Source: Bacteroidota bacterium (GTDB taxonomy: Bacteria > Bacteroidota > Bacteroidia > Flavobacteriales > Weeksellaceae). Taken from it: a stretch of 13,883 nt of DNA. Both the position numbers and the translations under genes were made by a program. Shown piece after piece: positions 7,019 to 13,883 of the stretch (its first letter is position 1; each line of letters opens with the position of its first letter). The DNA lies in the NCBI GenBank assembly GCA_023433225.1, contig JAEZDQ010000090.1, forward strand, positions 1 to 13,883, written 5' to 3'. Below the pieces are notes generated by a model that was not told where the DNA came from, made no database searches, and saw nothing but the letters and a program-made list of their open reading frames with translations.

Positions 7019-7531
7019 ATGAAAAAACTATTGTTCATTGTTTTCATTTGGTGTGGGCTTTTCGGAAATGCCCAAGAGAAAGGAGGGCTGATGAGCCATT
7101 TGCTCATCCATACCGGTTACACCAACCTCAACGGCAATTACTTCAAACTCGGACCGGAGGTTTATTTGGTCCAGACCAATGACAATATCATAGATTTAAG
7201 CCTGACGGCCAATATGGCTTATTTCTCCAAGCATTTTGTGGTGGTGCCCGAACTTGGGATTGGTTACCAGTTCAACGCCCAAAAGCTGAAAAACAGAACG
7301 GATCCCTACCGGGAATATGTGAATAGCCCTTTTTATTCGGCGCGTGTCAATATTTCACCCTGGAACTTTACGCCCGAAATCGGACTGGTATTGCTGGGGA
7401 TTCTTGAAGCCAACATTGGTTATTCATTCGAAATCAATGAACATCCCCATACTTCTTTTGACGGTTTGAAATTCGGCCTGACGATTCATATCCCGACTAT
7501 ATTTCTGGTAAGCGAAGCGGGGCTGTATTGA
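7019..7531 (+). CDS. Secreted protein of unknown function, possible small outer-membrane barrel
   Basis: This 170-residue protein has a clear signal peptide: MKK, a hydrophobic core, then a likely signal-peptidase-I site after Ala18 (FGNA, then QE). The mature part alternates hydrophobic and polar residues in beta fashion and is rich in Tyr, Phe and Asn (GPEVYLVQTNDNIIDLSL, VVPELGIGYQFNAQKL, TPEIGLVLLGILEANIGYSF, LKFGLTIHIPTIFL). This suggests a small outer-membrane barrel or porin-like fold. Mature Cys residues are absent and there is no lipobox. I do not recognise a named family. It is isolated between the htrA terminator and the tail-collar gene, 32 bases away, with which it could share a transcript. 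Confidence 0.75.
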   Translation: MKKLLFIVFIWCGLFGNAQEKGGLMSHLLIHTGYTNLNGNYFKLGPEVYLVQTNDNIIDLSLTANMAYFSKHFVVVPELGIGYQFNAQKLKNRTDPYREYVNSPFYSARVNISPWNFTPEIGLVLLGILEANIGYSFEINEHPHTSFDGLKFGLTIHIPTIFLVSEAGLY

Positions 7532-7563
7532 TAATCATGGGTTATATCTCTGAATAATTCTTT

Positions 7564-8355
7564 TTGCAAATTTTCACCGCATTGGGTGATTTAATCTTTT
7601 CAGTCTGTATTATAGGAGCTTCGGTGAATTTTGCCTACGCACAAGGAACAATGCCTGACGGTGGTTCAAATACAGGCGTACCGGAAAAAATGAGCTACCA
7701 GGCCGTTATCAGAGATGCCAATGGAGCCCTGCTCAGCAACCAAATAGTGGGTGTGCAAATCACCATTTGGATGGGCAGCACCAAAGTTTATGTAGAAACC
7801 CATACGCCGACCACCAACACCAACGGCTTGATTAGTATTGAAGTCGGTGCGGGAACGGTTGTTTCTGGTGTATTTTCAACTCTTGACTGGGGAAATGGAC
7901 TTTTTTCCATCCAGAATGAGATTGACCCTGATGGCGGTGCCAATTACACCATTACAGGCACCAGCCCATTGCTCAGCGTTCCCTATGCCTTTCATGCCAA
8001 GACCGTCGACCATGCGCCCGGCGACAATATGCAGCCCTATTTGACAGTAAATTACATCATTGCAATGCAAGGTGATTTCCCTTCCACTGGCGGAACCGAT
8101 CCCGGAACGACTTTGTTGGGCGAAATCAAGTTGTTTGCAGGGAGTTTTGCTCCTGCCGGTTGGGAATTTTGCAACGGTCAGGAAATACCTATCTCACAAA
8201 ATTCCGCGCTCTTTAGTATCATCGGAACCACTTATGGAGGCAATGGGACTACGACTTTTGGGTTACCCGACCTGCGGGGCAGGGCACCTATCCATGCCGG
8301 GCAAGGCACAAACTTAACGAACAGGGTATTGGGTGAGACGGGCGGTACGGAATAA
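7564..8355 (+). CDS. Tail-collar (microcystin-dependent-protein type) gene, rearranged and probably truncated
   Basis: The frame encodes 263 residues. Residues 1-30 look like a signal peptide without positive charges (LIFSVCIIGASVNFAYAQ). MSYQAVIRDANGALL (about 42-56) to SVPYAFHAKTVD (about 140-151) is the N-terminal module common in secreted Bacteroidota fibre-like proteins. NMQPYLTVNYIIAMQGDFPS (159-178) resembles the usual C-terminal motif of tail-collar proteins. GEIKLFAGSFAPAGWEFCNG to LPDLRGRAPIHAGQG (187-248) is the phage tail-collar domain. The protein stops straight after GETGGTE, where homologues continue through a THxH-type section. No ATG is in frame before the first domain; TTG 7564 is the only conventional start after the stop at 7555-7557. 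I see this as a relic or chimera with no phage genes nearby. Expression is doubtful. Confidence 0.7.
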   Translation: MQIFTALGDLIFSVCIIGASVNFAYAQGTMPDGGSNTGVPEKMSYQAVIRDANGALLSNQIVGVQITIWMGSTKVYVETHTPTTNTNGLISIEVGAGTVVSGVFSTLDWGNGLFSIQNEIDPDGGANYTITGTSPLLSVPYAFHAKTVDHAPGDNMQPYLTVNYIIAMQGDFPSTGGTDPGTTLLGEIKLFAGSFAPAGWEFCNGQEIPISQNSALFSIIGTTYGGNGTTTFGLPDLRGRAPIHAGQGTNLTNRVLGETGGTE

Positions 8356-8375
8356 AATAAATTCAAAATAAATTC
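8354..8375. repeat. Perfect 11-bp tandem duplication at the tail-collar stop codon
   Basis: AAAATAAATTC occurs twice in direct tandem (8354-8364 and 8365-8375). The first copy overlaps the final base pairs of the tail-collar TAA stop. It may mark replication slippage or a rearrangement junction where the C-terminal coding region was lost. Confidence 0.7.
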
Positions 8376-8389
8376 CTTTTCTTCTGCCA

Positions 8390-8537
8390 TGGGAGTTTCC
8401 CACGAAGTACAGGGCGAAAAACCATGCCTTAGGCAACCATCCCCACGAGGGAGGGACGTAAAACCAAATACTGGAAAGCTCCCCTCTTCTAGAGGGACGT
8501 AAAATCATGCCTTAGGAAACCTTCCCGCCGGTGGGCG
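8390..8537. repeat. Degenerate tandem repeat of about 42 bp with a hairpin in each unit
   Basis: Three contiguous units lie at 8413-8454, 8455-8495 and 8496-8537 (42, 41 and 42 bp). On the + strand each begins like GACGTAAAAYCA, units one and three continue with TGCCTTAGG, and each ends in a short GC-rich hairpin. The stems are TCCC/GGGA (8440-8452), CCCTCT/AGAGGG (8482-8496) and CCGCC/GGCGG (8525-8538). The region left of unit one (8390-8412) looks like the hairpin end of a fourth, worn unit, with TGGGA/TCCCA at 8390-8402. The stem sequences differ while the pairing is kept. The stretch 8356-8625 has no convincing gene; it separates the convergent tail-collar and rodA genes and could act as a weak terminator. 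Confidence 0.65.
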
Positions 8538-8625
8538 GCATGTTGAAAATCAGCGTTTTGACGTCGATGGATCGAATTTGAAATCTGTGCCTTTACCAGC
8601 GCACCTTATCTTTTGAACCTATCCA

Positions 8626-10155
8626 TCAAATCAAACTCTGTTTATCCTTGTAATTCAAAATCAAGAAAATTGTCACCAACGTAATGAAAGCCCAGAGTGA
8701 ACTTCCCCCATAACTGAAGAACGGCAGCGGTATCCCCACCGTCGGGAAAAGTCCCATGACCATCGCAATGTTGATGAAATAATGAATCAGGAATATCGTC
8801 GCGACCGAATAACCGAAAAACCGGGAGAAGCTGTTGCGTTGCCGTTCGGCCAAATAATAAATCCGCATGATGAATAACGCATAGAAAATCACCAAAAACG
8901 CACTGCCCAAGAACCCCCATTCCTCGCCGATGGTACAAAATATATAGTCGGTGGATTGTTCGGGAACGAACTTACCGATTTTGACAGTGCCTTGCAGGTA
9001 GCCTTTGCCAAAGAAGTCTCCGGAACCGATTGCGGTTTTGGAATAAAGCAGGTTGTAACCCGAAGTGTCGCGGTATTTGCCTTCGCCCTCAAACAAAACC
9101 ATAATCCTTTCTTGTTGGTGTTTGGGCAATTCTTTGTAAACCGATACAGAAAAAAGGCTGACGAAAACCACCAGCACCAAAACCACTCCGGTTGTGATGG
9201 CTGTTCCTAAAGTAAGGTTGGAATTGATGTCGGAAGCTGAAAGTTTAAAGGGCGAATCCACATTGTCATACATCATGAAATAAGCGACGCCTAAAGCACT
9301 CAGCAAAGCAAGCAACAAACCGATGGCCGAATAAAGGTAAACGTTGAAACGCAGGATGGCCGGTGCCTCATATTGTTTGGACTGGATGTCTTCCACCATG
9401 CCCCATTCGGGGAAGAAAAACACCAAAGCCATCAATAACAGGAAATAAAAAACCAAGCCCAATTGCATACCGGCGACCGTCCGCAATGAAGTACGGTTGT
9501 AGGTGAATGCAATGATGATTGCCCCGATGAGGGCGGTCAGGAATCCAGTTGCAGTCAAAATGTAATAGGGCGGATAAGTGATTGACAACAAAAACAAAAC
9601 CCCGCCGATGACCGGAATAAAGATGTACCAAACCGAAAAACCTTCGCGGTAAAGTGCAATCAGAAACGCGCTGAAGACCAATACAGACCCCAAGTCGGGC
9701 TGTAAAAGAATCAACACAACGGGAATGGCCAGAATGGCGAATGACGTCAAAACCGTTTTTCTGGATTTGATTTCAACCGAAGGTGAACTGATGTAATTGG
9801 CCAAGATAAGCCCCGTCGCAAGTTTCGCCAATTCCGCCGGTTGAAAACTCACGAAACCGAAGTCAAACCAAGCTTTGGCACCGTTGATTTCCCTTCCGAA
9901 AATCAGTACCGCAATGAGCAATAATATGGCTCCTCCGTAAAAAATCGGGCTATATACTTCAAAAAAGTTCGCCGCCGTAGTGGAAATGGAAATGAGGCCG
10001 AACACCAAAACAAAACTCAGCCCGAAGAAAATCATTTGTCGGATTCCTTTGGCTTCTTCCACGCTGTACACATTCATAATCCCAAAAACAATCAGGATCA
10101 GGCACATGATGATGGTCGTCCAATCAATTCCCCTAAATGTCCTCGATTGATTCAA
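8626..10155 (-). CDS. rodA: SEDS peptidoglycan polymerase RodA, unusually long
   Basis: RodA is the elongasome glycosyltransferase that polymerises lipid II and works with PBP2. SEDS-family signatures are clear: NGAKAWFDFGFVSFQPAELAK (about residues 91-111), LLQPDLGSVLVF (150-161), KTAIGSGDFFGKGYLQGT (373-390), PEQSTDYIFCTIGEEWGF (398-414) and a C-terminal GIPLPFFSYGGSS. Asp403 in STDYIF corresponds to the essential aspartate of the family. The 509 residues exceed the usual 370-430. The excess lies between about 195 and 340, with extra hydrophobic helices and a polar stretch (251-269, 296-313). No ATG is in frame at the N terminus. TTG 10155 is the only conventional start after the upstream stop (10177-10179) and gives MNQSRTFRGIDW, as expected for RodA. 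It overlaps the mrdA 3' end by 23 bases, which points to translational coupling. It is the last gene of the mre operon. Confidence 0.93.
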   Translation of the reverse strand: MNQSRTFRGIDWTTIIMCLILIVFGIMNVYSVEEAKGIRQMIFFGLSFVLVFGLISISTTAANFFEVYSPIFYGGAILLLIAVLIFGREINGAKAWFDFGFVSFQPAELAKLATGLILANYISSPSVEIKSRKTVLTSFAILAIPVVLILLQPDLGSVLVFSAFLIALYREGFSVWYIFIPVIGGVLFLLSITYPPYYILTATGFLTALIGAIIIAFTYNRTSLRTVAGMQLGLVFYFLLLMALVFFFPEWGMVEDIQSKQYEAPAILRFNVYLYSAIGLLLALLSALGVAYFMMYDNVDSPFKLSASDINSNLTLGTAITTGVVLVLVVFVSLFSVSVYKELPKHQQERIMVLFEGEGKYRDTSGYNLLYSKTAIGSGDFFGKGYLQGTVKIGKFVPEQSTDYIFCTIGEEWGFLGSAFLVIFYALFIMRIYYLAERQRNSFSRFFGYSVATIFLIHYFINIAMVMGLFPTVGIPLPFFSYGGSSLWAFITLVTIFLILNYKDKQSLI

Positions 10156-12034
10156 TGCTGTCTGTATTTGCGGGTTCTACATACCAACCTTTTTTCTTCA
10201 GGTATTCAATCCATTGTTTTCGGTACTCTCCTTCCAAATTCCCTTGTTTCATCCGTGTTTCAAGTGGCTTCCGCCGGATGGTATCCGTTAAATATTTTTC
10301 GGCAATCAGGCTCGACATCGGCCCTGCCCACCTGGCCCCCCAATAACCATTTTCAACGATTACTGCGACCACAATCTGCGGGTCTTCAACGGGCGCAATC
10401 AAAGTAAATAATGAATGGTCCTGGCCCTGCGGGTTCTGTGCCGTTCCCGTTTTTCCCGCTTGGGTAAAATGTTCCGAACGGAAACCCCTTGCCGTTCCCG
10501 CCGTAAATACCTGTTCCATTCCTTCCATGACGGGAATGAAATGCTTGGGAGAAACCAAAGTTTTCTTAGGAACGATGAAGTTCGAATCCTTGATGAATTC
10601 CCCGTCCACCCCTTTCACGATATGGGGTGTGTAAAAATAACCTTTATTGGCAATAACCGCCGTGAAATTCGCCATCTGCAAAGGAGTCAGCGAAATGTCT
10701 CCTTGACCGATTGCATTAAAAATAAATTGGTAAGGCGTCCATTTCCCCACTCCGAAACGGGAATCATAAAATTTGGAAGAGGGAATCAATCCGGAACTGC
10801 CCACGGCCAAGTCATTGTTGAGGTAAACCCCCAATCCGAAACTATTCATGATGGATTTCCATTCATCCAACCCACGGGAATAATTACGCGGGTATTTCAG
10901 GATAATGTCTCGGTAAGCTTCCGAAAAATAATTGTTACAAGATTTGGCAATAGCCGTTCTCAGCGCGATGGGACGGTAATATTGCCCGCAATGGCAAGCA
11001 ATCCGCAATCTTCCGTAGCGGAATCCGTGTTTGCAGACATAAGTGGTGGAATCAGAAATCACGCCCATTTCAAGGGCGGCCAAACCGGTCATCAATTTAA
11101 ATGGTGAACCGGGCGGATAGGTACCTTGTGAAGCACGGTCATAATTGGGCCGGGAAATCGAATCCCTCAATAATATCGTCCTACCGCGGGAAGTCAGGAA
11201 CCGGTTCGGGTCAACGGTAGGCGCAGAAGCCATCGCCAGGATTTCACCGGTCTTTGGGTCGATTGCCACGATGGAACCCCGTTTGTTTTGGAGCAATTCT
11301 TCAGCATAGAGTTGTAAATCATAATCAATGGTCAGCGTCAGGGTTTTTCCGCTTTTTGCGGGCTGGTCATACTGGCCGTCCTTGTAAGACCCAACGGCTT
11401 TCATCATTCGGTCTGCGATGTAGTGCTTTACGCCCTTTACGCCGCGCAATTCTTTTTCATAAGATTTTTCTACTCCCGCAATTCCTACCAAATCGCCCGG
11501 TTGGTAATAAGTTGAATCGCGTTTGATGTAATTCTCATCGGCTTCATTTATGTAACCCAAGATATTCCCCGCCGTATTGACCAAATAACTTCGCTCGGGC
11601 CGTTTCACAATCGACATCGAAGGATAGAGATAGAGTTGTTCCTGAATCCGTGCATAGGAATCCCTCGGGATATTTTTAATCAATGGATAAGGCGAAAGTG
11701 CCCTGAAATGTTTTTCCTGATGGATTTGTTCCAATCGCATATGGAATTGTTCGGGTGAAATGCCCGCCAAGTTGCAGAATTCAATCGTATCGAAATCCGC
11801 TCCAATCATGGCTGGAATTACATCCAACTCATACGTATAAGTATTGCTGACCAAGAGTTTCCCATTCCGGTCCAGGATATCGCCTCGGTTCGGGTAGATG
11901 ATTTCCTGTTTGATGGAAGTATTGATGGCGTTCAACTTATAGCGGTCGGTGGAAAGTTGCAGGTAATAAAGCCGCCACACAAACAAACCGACAATCAATA
12001 AAATAAAGGTATAAATCAAATGGATCTTTCTCAT
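10133..12034 (-). CDS. mrdA: Penicillin-binding protein 2 (elongasome transpeptidase)
   Basis: PBP2 is the class B transpeptidase that cross-links peptidoglycan made by RodA. The 633-residue protein has a single N-terminal membrane anchor (about residues 6-26) and the PBP-dimer region beginning PNRGDILDRNGKLL (48-61). Its transpeptidase domain has all three active-site motifs: Ser310-Pro-Phe-Lys313, Ser365-Cys-Asn367 and Lys528-Thr-Gly530. Between the first two motifs lies a Cys/His-rich stretch (Cys334, His336, Cys347, His348, Cys349), a possible metal site. The C terminus carries about 45 extra residues rich in Lys, Arg and Glu. The ATG overlaps the mreD stop codon in an ATGA arrangement, and the TAG stop lies 23 bases inside rodA. 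Order and spacing fix its role with the neighbouring mre genes. Confidence 0.95.
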   Translation of the reverse strand: MRKIHLIYTFILLIVGLFVWRLYYLQLSTDRYKLNAINTSIKQEIIYPNRGDILDRNGKLLVSNTYTYELDVIPAMIGADFDTIEFCNLAGISPEQFHMRLEQIHQEKHFRALSPYPLIKNIPRDSYARIQEQLYLYPSMSIVKRPERSYLVNTAGNILGYINEADENYIKRDSTYYQPGDLVGIAGVEKSYEKELRGVKGVKHYIADRMMKAVGSYKDGQYDQPAKSGKTLTLTIDYDLQLYAEELLQNKRGSIVAIDPKTGEILAMASAPTVDPNRFLTSRGRTILLRDSISRPNYDRASQGTYPPGSPFKLMTGLAALEMGVISDSTTYVCKHGFRYGRLRIACHCGQYYRPIALRTAIAKSCNNYFSEAYRDIILKYPRNYSRGLDEWKSIMNSFGLGVYLNNDLAVGSSGLIPSSKFYDSRFGVGKWTPYQFIFNAIGQGDISLTPLQMANFTAVIANKGYFYTPHIVKGVDGEFIKDSNFIVPKKTLVSPKHFIPVMEGMEQVFTAGTARGFRSEHFTQAGKTGTAQNPQGQDHSLFTLIAPVEDPQIVVAVIVENGYWGARWAGPMSSLIAEKYLTDTIRRKPLETRMKQGNLEGEYRKQWIEYLKKKGWYVEPANTDSIESIEDI

Positions 12035-12546
12035 CTTTCCGCTCTTTTTCTAAAAAGGATTAAATAGAAAAAAATAAAAAGGATGGTAAAAACTGAACTG
12101 TAGAGGGCTTTTAATAAGGTATCCGTAAAATGATGGAATGAGAAAATCTCCAAGAAGAACAATAAAATATGGTGAATCAAAACCATCAATATGGTGTAAA
12201 TGACCCATTGCGAAGTGCTGAAATCGGAAAACCGGAATTCTTCAATTTCAAAAAACTTGGTACCTGAGACCAATTTGATGATGTATTTACTTAAATAACC
12301 AATGCTCACACTCGCAAATGCGTTGATTCCGCCCGTGTCTTCAAAAATATCGACCCCAAATCCCAAAAGGAAACAGAGCAACAAAAACAAATAACGGTTT
12401 TTGTTGGGCGGGTAAAGCAAAATGAAAAGAATGTAAATATAGGGTGTGATCGTACCGCCGAATGTAATTCGGCCAAAGATGAATACTTGTAAAAGTACCA
12501 AGAAAAGGATCGTGGCGATATTTATCAGGAATCTAAGGTTGAGCAT
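12031..12546 (-). CDS. mreD: Rod shape-determining membrane protein MreD
   Basis: MreD is the small polytopic inner-membrane partner of MreC in the elongasome. The 171-residue protein has about five or six hydrophobic helices (residues 6-24, 33-46, 52-66, 76-92, 113-133 and 145-165). It carries the family-like loop GFGVDIFEDTGGINAFA (62-78), the most conserved stretch in MreD homologues. The C terminus is basic (FRKRAER), as expected for a cytoplasmic end. Its ATG lies inside the mreC 3' end (14-base overlap) and its TGA overlaps the mrdA start, so it is translated as part of the mre operon. Identification rests on this loop, the topology and the position between mreC and mrdA. Confidence 0.9.
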   Translation of the reverse strand: MLNLRFLINIATILFLVLLQVFIFGRITFGGTITPYIYILFILLYPPNKNRYLFLLLCFLLGFGVDIFEDTGGINAFASVSIGYLSKYIIKLVSGTKFFEIEEFRFSDFSTSQWVIYTILMVLIHHILLFFLEIFSFHHFTDTLLKALYSSVFTILFIFFYLILFRKRAER

Positions 12547-13384
12547 TGGGCATAATACTATCGCGTTCCACTTTCATGATTTCCTCTTTTTCCAAATTGA
12601 CGACCACCTGCGCATACCGTAATTTTCCGAAGTTTTCCCGCAACCGGACCTCAATGTCCAATTCCCCGGAAATTTCATCAATTTGGGCACTCTGAACCGT
12701 TCCAATCATGATTCCGCCCGGAATTTTCGGTGACTTCCCGTCGGTTTCGATGGTATCGCCTTTTTCTACTTTGATGTATTTCGGGATTTCGGTCAGCTGC
12801 ACGAACCTTGCGTCTCTGCCGTCCCATGTGATCGTCCCGAAAAATTCATTCCCTTTGATACGTGCATTGATGCGCGTGTTTTTATTCAAGGTGGACATAA
12901 TCCTTGAATAATTTTCTGATGTATTATATACATATCCGACCACACCGCGGCTGGAAATAATCCCCATTCCTTTTTCTATCCCATGTCTTGACCCTTTGTT
13001 GATGGTAATCATATTGTGGGATTTCACGATGGAATTATTAATCACTTCGGCTGGGATGAATTGATAGGTTTGGTGGAATTCCAAATTACTGATGCTTCGC
13101 TTGGCGGTATCGGCTTCCGAAATTTCGCCTTTGAGCATTTCCAATTCTTTGCGCAATTCAGCATTCTCCAGTTGCAAAACACGGTTATCCTGATTCAAAT
13201 TGAAAAAACTGGTCGCACGCGAAATCCTTTCGTCAAAATAACCACTGAGGTTGGTGCTTGTCTTGGCCAAAACGGATTCGTGGTAAACTTTTTGCCGGAA
13301 TGTCAGCACCAAGGAAACGATGAGCAGAAGGACAAAAAACAGGAACAATCCATTCTTGATGATCGGATTCAGGATGAATTGCAT
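12533..13384 (-). CDS. mreC: Rod shape-determining protein MreC
   Basis: MreC is a bitopic periplasmic scaffold that links the MreB filament to PBP2 and RodA and activates them. The 283-residue protein has a short cytoplasmic N terminus, one transmembrane helix (about 12-29), a coiled coil (about 62-92, with heptads around RVLQLENAELRKELEMLKGEI) and then the beta-rich MreC core. Core landmarks are MITINKGSRHGIEKGMGIISSRGVVGYV (125-152), a variable turn, and DTIETDGKSPKIPGGIMIGTV (210-230), equivalent to the family's VVTSGxxxxFPxGIPIG segment. Length is normal. It starts 10 bases after the mreB stop codon and overlaps mreD by 14 bases. Confidence 0.95.
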   Translation of the reverse strand: MQFILNPIIKNGLFLFFVLLLIVSLVLTFRQKVYHESVLAKTSTNLSGYFDERISRATSFFNLNQDNRVLQLENAELRKELEMLKGEISEADTAKRSISNLEFHQTYQFIPAEVINNSIVKSHNMITINKGSRHGIEKGMGIISSRGVVGYVYNTSENYSRIMSTLNKNTRINARIKGNEFFGTITWDGRDARFVQLTEIPKYIKVEKGDTIETDGKSPKIPGGIMIGTVQSAQIDEISGELDIEVRLRENFGKLRYAQVVVNLEKEEIMKVERDSIMPNAQP

Positions 13385-13394
13385 ACCTTAGATT

Positions 13395-13883
13395 TTATTT
13401 CATTAAGAACGTAAACTTGTCAATATTTTTCAAAGCAATCCCGGTTCCGCGCACCACGGCTCTCAACGGGTCATCTGCCAGAAACACAGGCAATCCGGTT
13501 TTTTTGGAAATCCGTTGGTCCAAACCTCTCAGCATGGAACCGCCTCCGGCCATATAAATCCCGGTGTTGTAAATATCTGCGGCCAATTCGGGCGGCGTTT
13601 GGGAAAGGGTTTCCATCACCGCGTCTTCAATCCGCAGGATGGATTTATCCAAAGCCCTTGCAATTTCCTTGTAGTTAACGGTGATTTCTTTGGGTTTCCC
13701 CGTAATCAAATCCCGCCCCTGAACCGCCATGTCTTCCGGTTCGTGTTCCAAATCTTCGATGGCCGCTCCAACTTCGATTTTCACGCGTTCCGCAGTCCTT
13801 TCTCCAATGTATAAATTGTGGTGGCTTCTTAAATAATAAGCGATGTCATTGGTGAAAACGTCGCCCGCAATTTTCACGGATTT
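13395..13883 (-). CDS. mreB: Actin-like cell-shape protein MreB, C-terminal part only
   Basis: MreB is the bacterial actin that forms membrane-bound filaments guiding the elongasome. The frame is open to the right edge of the window and stops at TAA 13395-13397, so 162 C-terminal residues of the usual 340 or so are visible. Conserved MreB segments are present: KSVKIAGDVFTNDI at the edge, NLYIGERTAERVKIEVGAA, a linker with GRDLITGKPKEI, YNTGIYMAGGGSMLRGLDQRI (the adenosine/ATP-binding loop) and DPLRAVVRGTGIAL. The GTG at 13877 is an internal valine codon, not a start, because the KS-V-KIAGD motif continues upstream of it. It is the first visible gene of the mre operon, and its promoter and start lie outside this window. 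Confidence 0.95.
   Translation of the reverse strand, partial: KSVKIAGDVFTNDIAYYLRSHHNLYIGERTAERVKIEVGAAIEDLEHEPEDMAVQGRDLITGKPKEITVNYKEIARALDKSILRIEDAVMETLSQTPPELAADIYNTGIYMAGGGSMLRGLDQRISKKTGLPVFLADDPLRAVVRGTGIALKNIDKFTFLMK

Noticed and set aside
7564..8355. Prophage or phage-tail-like system suggested by the tail-collar domain
   Set aside because: No other phage gene is present. Tail-collar domains with this N-terminal module are common in secreted Bacteroidota proteins.
8413..8537. CRISPR array
   Set aside because: The units are contiguous with no unique spacers, they diverge from each other, and no cas gene is nearby.
10415..11107. 230-residue open frame on the + strand opposite mrdA
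   Set aside because: It lies wholly within PBP2, whose active-site motifs are on the other strand. Its translation shows no recognisable domain.
1..13883. tRNA, rRNA, insertion sequence or riboswitch
   Set aside because: I saw no cloverleaf, rRNA segment, transposase frame or recognisable riboswitch core in any gap between genes.

Overview
The window looks like chromosomal housekeeping DNA from a Bacteroidota bacterium, probably of the Flavobacteriia/Flavobacteriales type. Four things support this. There is a DUF5916 outer-membrane protein. A second protein carries the MSYQAVIRDANGALL-type secreted N-terminal domain. Several genes have the Bacteroidota promoter element TAnnTTTG and no clear Shine-Dalgarno sequence. 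The right end holds the compact mreB-mreC-mreD-mrdA-rodA order. I cannot name the genus.

Layout, left half. On the + strand are the 3' half of a DUF5916 beta-barrel gene (1-1197), a small four-helix membrane protein of unknown function (1262-1669), and a GT39/ArnT-like membrane glycosyltransferase with an added C-terminal beta-sandwich (1792-3438). On the - strand, dapF and mltG form a two-gene operon (5291 down to 3478). It makes the meso-diaminopimelate used in peptidoglycan and the lytic transglycosylase that cuts nascent glycan strands. Divergent from dapF is an HtrA/Do-family periplasmic protease (5461-6948) with its own TAnnTTTG promoter, followed by a strong hairpin terminator (6975-7003).

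Layout, middle. A small secreted, possibly beta-barrel protein (7019-7531) has a -7 box only 4 bases before its ATG. Next is a damaged-looking tail-collar (microcystin-dependent-protein type) gene (7564-8355) with no ATG, an unusual domain order and an abrupt C-terminal end. Downstream lies a non-coding stretch with an 11-bp tandem duplication and three contiguous degenerate units of about 42 bp, each ending in a small hairpin.

Layout, right half. On the - strand, reading from the right edge, is the rod-shape/elongasome operon: mreB (5' end outside the window), mreC, mreD, mrdA (PBP2) and rodA. Adjacent genes overlap or are separated by at most 10 bases, so they are probably co-transcribed and translationally coupled. 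With dapF and mltG, seven of the twelve genes serve the cell wall.

I do not see a convincing new multi-gene system. The points most worth a second look are smaller: non-AUG starts for dapF and rodA, a lipoprotein-type N terminus on MltG, a RodA much longer than usual, the rearranged tail-collar gene, and the hairpin tandem repeat beside it.
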